Origin: Hydractinia symbiolongicarpus
Lineage: Eukaryota; Cnidaria; Hydrozoa; Anthoathecata; Hydractiniidae
Assembly (NCBI RefSeq): GCF_029227915.1
Contig: NC_079877.1
Location: 9,550,001-9,614,000, forward strand
Direction: 5' to 3'
Length of the DNA stretch: 64,000 bases
In this document: positions 60,402-64,000 of the stretch, in pieces
How the letters are laid out: each line of letters starts with the position of its first letter
Position numbering within the stretch: the stretch's first letter is position 1
Position numbers and translations under genes: made by a program
Notes under the pieces: generated by a model
What the model was told of the DNA's origin: nothing
Databases searched by the model: none
The model's input: only the letters and a program-made list of their open reading frames with translations

Positions 60402-60581
60402 TTAAAATCGAGTAACTCTTTGATCAGGCTCTACCTCACGGATGGTAAACTCGCTGTCACTGAAGAGGTTCAGCCACGTAGGGCGGATACTGATCGACTT
60501 CAAAGCGATCCTCGTGTCCTGCCCTAGGTAGTCTTCAAATATCGTAGGTTTCTCTATATCTGTGACATACAGCTGTCTCAA
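60402..60581 (-). pseudogene. Small gene with apparently lost start codon (59 codons)
   Basis: Open from TTG at 60581 to TAA at 60402-60404; reads LRQLYVTDIEKPTIFEDYLG at the start and ends VEPDQRVTRF. There is no ATG. The TTG sits in exactly the position, relative to the palindrome 60582-60597, that ATG occupies for the divergent plus-strand gene, so an ATG-to-TTG change is the simplest reading. It would be the first gene of the leftward cluster. Confidence 0.5.
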
Positions 60582-60597
60582 GTTTCTTTAAAGAAAC
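60582..60597. promoter_or_regulatory. Perfect 16-bp palindrome between divergent genes
   Basis: GTTTCTTTAAAGAAAC, identical on both strands, is the whole spacer between the minus gene (start at 60581) and the plus gene (ATG 60598). A symmetric element in this place is likely a bidirectional promoter or regulator site. Confidence 0.65.
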
Positions 60598-61718
60598 ATG
60601 AGCTTTTACTCGTATAACCCTAGAGCAAAGTACAAGTCCAACAGAGGTGACTGGCCTCTCGGTGTAACTAACTTGGAGCATCAGGACCTCTGCGTGTCTA
60701 CGACTCAGCACATTTTCGTGGCCTTCCCAAAATTCACCAAGTACCCCATCAAAGTTCCCACTAACCTGTTGAACGATCCTGTGAGGGTAAATTGGGAGGG
60801 GCAAGCCTTGGACTATTGGAACATCCAGGTGAATTTCGCTTGTCATTGCGCGACAACGGCGTTTTTGGATCCCTGCCAAGCACATGAGTGGCTCCGTACC
60901 CCTCGTTCAATCTATTTTCAAATTCCACGTGTACTACCACATGAGACGTATTCTCGCGAGAATGAAGGTACCTATGCCCTACGAAAGAGGCTTTTCCCAG
61001 TACGAGAACCCCTACTCCACCTCGCGGTATGCGCAAATATGTACTGAGTACGGTGCGTACAAGTTCAAAGCCCTGGTGTCATTGTTGACAAATGGTAGAT
61101 GGTGGCCGCAGGTTGATGGGGATTGGGCCAAGTTTATCATCTTCACTAGCCAGGGTCTGACATCGGAGGGCCTGATGAAACTTAGCAAGAGTATTTGCGT
61201 TTACGTGATCTTGCTACTAGGACCCCAAGCGAGTGCCAAGGTCTCAATCCTAGGCTCTAACGCCGATAACTTCACGGCTAGACAGATCCTCCTGCAGAAA
61301 TTTGAGGCCATGCTTCAACGTGAGGAAAACGTAAGTCAAGACATCACCGAGTTTCAAAAGGTGCTCCAGTATGCACGGACTCCAGTAAACTTCGCCGTGA
61401 TATCCAGTGTGTACATGCTCCCCTCCAACATGGATCTCCGCATTGGAGAGATTGTGGGGTATAACAACAACGTTCCAATCGCGCCCTCTAACATAAGTGT
61501 AGGTATGGAGCTAGATCTGAACACCAAAGCCATGGGCAATGCTGTCAAACATGCGGCAGCCTTCACCACACCTCCTAGGCAGACTATCAAGTTGAATAAA
61601 CCACGCCTCGCCATGGTCCAAGGAAGCCCACAGGCAGCACGAGGATATCAAGGCTACCGTTATCACGTTGGGAGTAGGACTGATACTCGTATACATCTGG
61701 ATGAAGAAACAGGTCTAA
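60598..61718 (+). pseudogene. Virus-like protein with C-terminal membrane anchor (two frameshifts)
   Basis: ATG at 60598. Frame one runs to about 60862 (contains NFACHCATTAF), where an extra base in a T5 run shifts to the frame open 60833-61600 (FHVYYHMRRIL, later YARTPVNFAVIS and MLPSNM). A further shift near 61600 leads to a frame ending at 61716-61718 with a hydrophobic segment TVITLGVGLILVYIW and a basic KKQ end. The stop falls inside the hairpin 61713-61742. Total would be about 372 residues. Conserved-looking in all three pieces, so this was one gene. It may be a virion protein; that is inference. The open frame beyond 61718 is an artefact of the second shift. Confidence 0.6.
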
Positions 61719-61742
61719 TATATGTTTATCAACATATTAGAC
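61713..61742. terminator. Hairpin shared by two convergent genes
   Basis: GTCTAATA-TATGTT (61713-61726) pairs with AACATA-TTAGAC (61731-61742) around a TATC loop, with a two-base bulge. The plus gene's stop (61716-61718) is in its left arm and the minus gene's stop (61747) five bases to its right. A bidirectional 3'-end signal is the natural reading. Confidence 0.7.
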
Positions 61743-61746
61743 TCTC

Positions 61747-62992
61747 TACGATCTCTTACCACCCTTACTCCTCCTGTTACTTACATACGCAACAACAATA
61801 CCCACAGCGGCAGCGCCATGTACAAGTGCTTTACCATGAATTCAAAAACTCTCGCTGCAACTCTGAAAAAGAACGACACCACGCTGCCAATGATCCCTGG
61901 TAGTGCAGCACCTGCTTTGCTTGCTAGGTACTTCAAAAATCTCTCGAGTCTTTCATGAGGTTTCCGTACAAAACCTTTCCCACCCGTACTTCCTCCAGCA
62001 CTACCTCCTCCAGCAGTACCTCCACCTCCTGTAACGGCGAACACGATGGTTGATATCAGGAGACCAACAGCGGAGACGATACTGGCTATAATAAAAGCCT
62101 GATCTTTGAACAGGATCCTGAGTTTTTCAGCCAAAGTTTTATCATCCCCTGCAATCTTCATCAATGTCTTCTTGATGTGTAGCAGCTGGCTCTGAGTGTC
62201 AGATGATAGTAAACCGTGCGCTTTTGCAGTAGCCTCTTTTTGATCACGTAGTCGTTCCAGGTCTTCCTTGGCTTTGGCTATATCCCTGTCCCAGATAGCT
62301 AGCTGTTCCTCGGATGCTCCAGGTGTGGCTTTCTTGCTCTCGAGCTTTTTTACCTCGACTTCTGCTTTGTTGATCTCACTGTCGTAGAAGATCATCTTGC
62401 CTTTCAAGTGCTTGAGGTTACCCCTTCGCATTTGAAGCTCGCTGTTTAACCCTCTTCCATCCCCGCTAAAGGAAGTATTTTCGATAAAACTCTCCGTGTT
62501 ATCGAGCACGTTCTCGACTAGCGGCAACATTTCGATGTCATCAGCCTTTTCATTGACATTATCCAATTCGGTAAGGAGTTTTGGAGCCATCCTCTTACTG
62601 CCCTTGTGTGGTGTAGTATGGCTCGCAATCGCCCCGCACCTAACCTCCTCTGTATCTCGGCAACTGCTCTCAATTCTCCCTCCCCCTTTGTAAGCTCCAC
62701 ACCCTTGCAAAGAAGCCAGTTCCCATCGACCTTAAACTTGTTGTAGTATCTCGCACTCGGCTCTCCCAGCTCATTACTTAGGAGATCATAAAGATCGTCT
62801 ACTTTCGATTTGAGCAACTCTCCTCTTGCGTAGGTCGTGATTCCTCCGCTAGACGATTGACCCTGCTCTTCTAGTGTTAGGGTGGACCCAGGAACAAAGG
62901 ATCTCGCTCTCGCTACTAAACTCTTCAGGCTCGTCTGGAATGTCTTCCACTGGCGTAAAGTCATCTCCTTCATATATTGGATTAATCGGCAT
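61747..62992 (-). pseudogene. Long membrane protein of the virus-like element (about 415 codons, three frameshifts)
   Basis: Best start is ATG 62992, giving MPINPIYEGDDFTPVED, an acidic N-terminus. A shift near 62900 moves to a frame with SVARARS-like and ITTYARGELL sequence, a second at about 62620-62640 to a long coiled coil (LKHLKGKMIFYDSEINKAE). A transmembrane helix follows at about 62104-62035 (IIASIVSAVGLLISTIVFAV), then a Gly/Ser hinge, a second hydrophobic stretch (AALPGIIGSVVSFFF), and after a last shift near 61830 a third (GAAAVGIVVAYVS) with a basic tail. Coiled coil followed by multiple membrane segments suggests an envelope, inner-membrane or fusion-associated structural protein, without proof. 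The start is divergent from the gene at 63022, 29 bp away. Confidence 0.6.
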
Positions 62993-63021
62993 TTATTCAA
63001 CCCTCTACAACCTATTAATAA

Positions 63022-64000
63022 ATGTACGGAACGAAGTTAGATGCACAGAAGGAATTAAAAGTGATGCTGGCAATGAAGGGGAAGAAGCAGCGTATCAAGG
63101 TGAGCCATGTCCCCTCAACAATCAACCAGAACGAAGACTTGTATGTCGACGTACCAAACATGGGACAGAATGATATAATTTTCCCAGGCTCCCTCAAACC
63201 CCTCTTTGACTTGGAGCTTACTGGCACCAATACGAAACGCACCATCGTCAGCAACATCGGTAAAAGCTAGCGACCATGTAGGAAATGATGAAGAAAAAGC
63301 GATCGTGGCAGCTTACGGCAACACATTTTGCATCCCTATTGGTAAAATGTTCGAACTCACTACAGACTTGCCCTTCTACCAAGCAAGCTTACACGACAGG
63401 CTGCAGTTCGTAATACGTTTTGCACCTCACGACCAAGTCATCAAAGATGCTGGTACGGTTGCTACTGGAAGTACGGAAGCCAAGCCAGCTGATGCTGGTT
63501 ATAAAAATAACCAAAATCGCGCTCGAGTTTGATAATGTGACAAACGAGGGTCTTAGCAGTGCTATGATGTCCAGGTACTCGAGGCTGGCCCTGACGTACG
63601 AACGGATCTTGAGGAGCAAAGTGGTGACCATGAAAAAAGCCGATACCTCCAGATCGATACTCTGAAGGGTGTCTTGCTACTCTTTGTAGATCCGGGGAAA
63701 GTCAAGGCTTACGCCGGTGCCAACGAACAGTTCTACAACCAAAAGATCGAGAACATCGCAATCACGGTAGAAGGTGAGCCGAATGAACTGTATAGTCACG
63801 CCATGCTCCCGAAAGGTCATCTCGAGCAAGTCGTTGAACACTTTGGTAGCCACGACTCGGAGGTGACCATTGGGCAGTTCATGACTAAGCGCTATGCGCT
63901 GTTCATTGATTTCCGCAGTAGTCCAGATCACAGTCTCCATGGTTCTGGCAGACCATTGCAAAGACTTAGCGATGGGATCACCTTGCATATGACCAAGAAG
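63022..64000 (+). pseudogene. Probable structural protein of the virus-like element (three frameshifts, cut by window edge)
   Basis: ATG at 63022 (preceded by ATTAATAA). Frame one to about 63265 (DLYVDVPNMGQNDIIFPGSL), then a second frame from about 63270 to 63465 (GNTFCIPIGKMFELTTDLPF), a third to about 63650 (IALEFDNVTNEGLSSAMM, later YERILRSKVV), and a fourth open to the window end (GVLLLFVDPGK, later FIDFRSSPDHSLHGSG). Continuity of character across breaks shows one gene of more than 320 residues. The beta-rich pattern and the size suit a capsid-type or other structural protein, which I infer from context only. The stop lies beyond 64000. Confidence 0.55.

Larger units (their letters stand above)
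56757..64000. mobile_element. Integrated virus-like element, left part (continues past window)
   Basis: Base composition becomes clearly more GC-rich, and genes become intronless, short and nearly contiguous on both strands, unlike all DNA to the left. Gene order: DUF4116-type repeats (+), zinc-ribbon fragment (+), acidic-tail protein (+), SAP-like protein (+), four packed minus genes, membrane-anchored protein (+), long membrane protein (-), probable structural protein (+, open at the edge). 3' ends are marked by hairpins. These features suit a large-DNA-virus-like or Polinton-like element. No polymerase, integrase or packaging ATPase is in view, so the class cannot be fixed. Multiple frameshifts show decay or assembly error. 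Confidence 0.65.

Noticed and set aside
61719-61903. C-terminal extension of the plus-strand ORF past the hairpin
   Set aside because: It overlaps the convergent gene and follows a frameshift; another frame ends at 61718 with a membrane anchor, at the hairpin.
1-64000. CRISPR array, rRNA genes, bacterial operons
   Set aside because: No regularly spaced identical repeats with unique spacers, no rRNA-like blocks, and the window is eukaryotic; the tandem arrays seen are coding or minisatellite repeats.

Overview
The window is eukaryotic genomic DNA, most likely from a cnidarian, possibly a hydrozoan. The organism is inferred from the intron-rich AT-rich style, a PAN-EGF secreted protein, a Penelope-like retroelement with a hammerhead motif and a compact virus-like insert; no single marker proves it. 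From about 1 to 56.7 kb the DNA is AT-rich with short exons, weak gene density, microsatellites and transposon debris. From about 56.76 kb to the right edge it changes abruptly: visibly higher GC, no introns, and tightly packed small genes on both strands, nearly all interrupted by frameshifts.

Layout. A minus-strand first exon lies at 166-213. A 25-exon orthologue of the centriole protein CEP295 runs from 3397 to 20782 on the plus strand. From 22.2 to 26.1 kb there is a pair of related units: a long one holding a broken NXPE-like gene and an integrase-like fragment, and a short internally deleted one bounded by 10-bp inverted repeats. A two-exon gene for a secreted, extremely acidic repetitive protein sits at 28710-29941. 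A TATA-driven bHLH transcription factor gene (NSCL/NHLH-like HLH) is at 38.23-40.28 kb. A four-exon minus-strand gene for a secreted PAN/apple-EGF-fibrinogen-like protein spans 41574-47266; its second intron has been invaded by a 5'-truncated Penelope-like element (reverse transcriptase plus GIY-YIG, with a hammerhead ribozyme motif at its 3' side). A coiled-coil pseudogene with inserted direct repeats lies at 49.8-51.3 kb. The stretch 51.3-56.7 kb holds only repeats.

The most unusual part is 56.76-64.0 kb: a decayed, integrated virus-like element that continues beyond the window. Rightward genes: a DUF4116-type repeat protein, a zinc-ribbon-like fragment, an acidic-tailed protein, a SAP-like small protein, a membrane-anchored protein and a probable structural protein cut by the window edge. 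Leftward genes: four packed genes at 59.28-60.58 kb and a long membrane protein at 61.75-62.99 kb. Genes are separated by hairpins at their 3' ends (one shared by two convergent genes), and a perfect 16-bp palindrome separates one divergent pair. Several independent frameshifts and one apparent start-codon loss show that this copy is not functional as it stands.

Gene models with introns were built by hand from GT-AG sites and phase continuity. Family names rest on motif recognition; no search was run.
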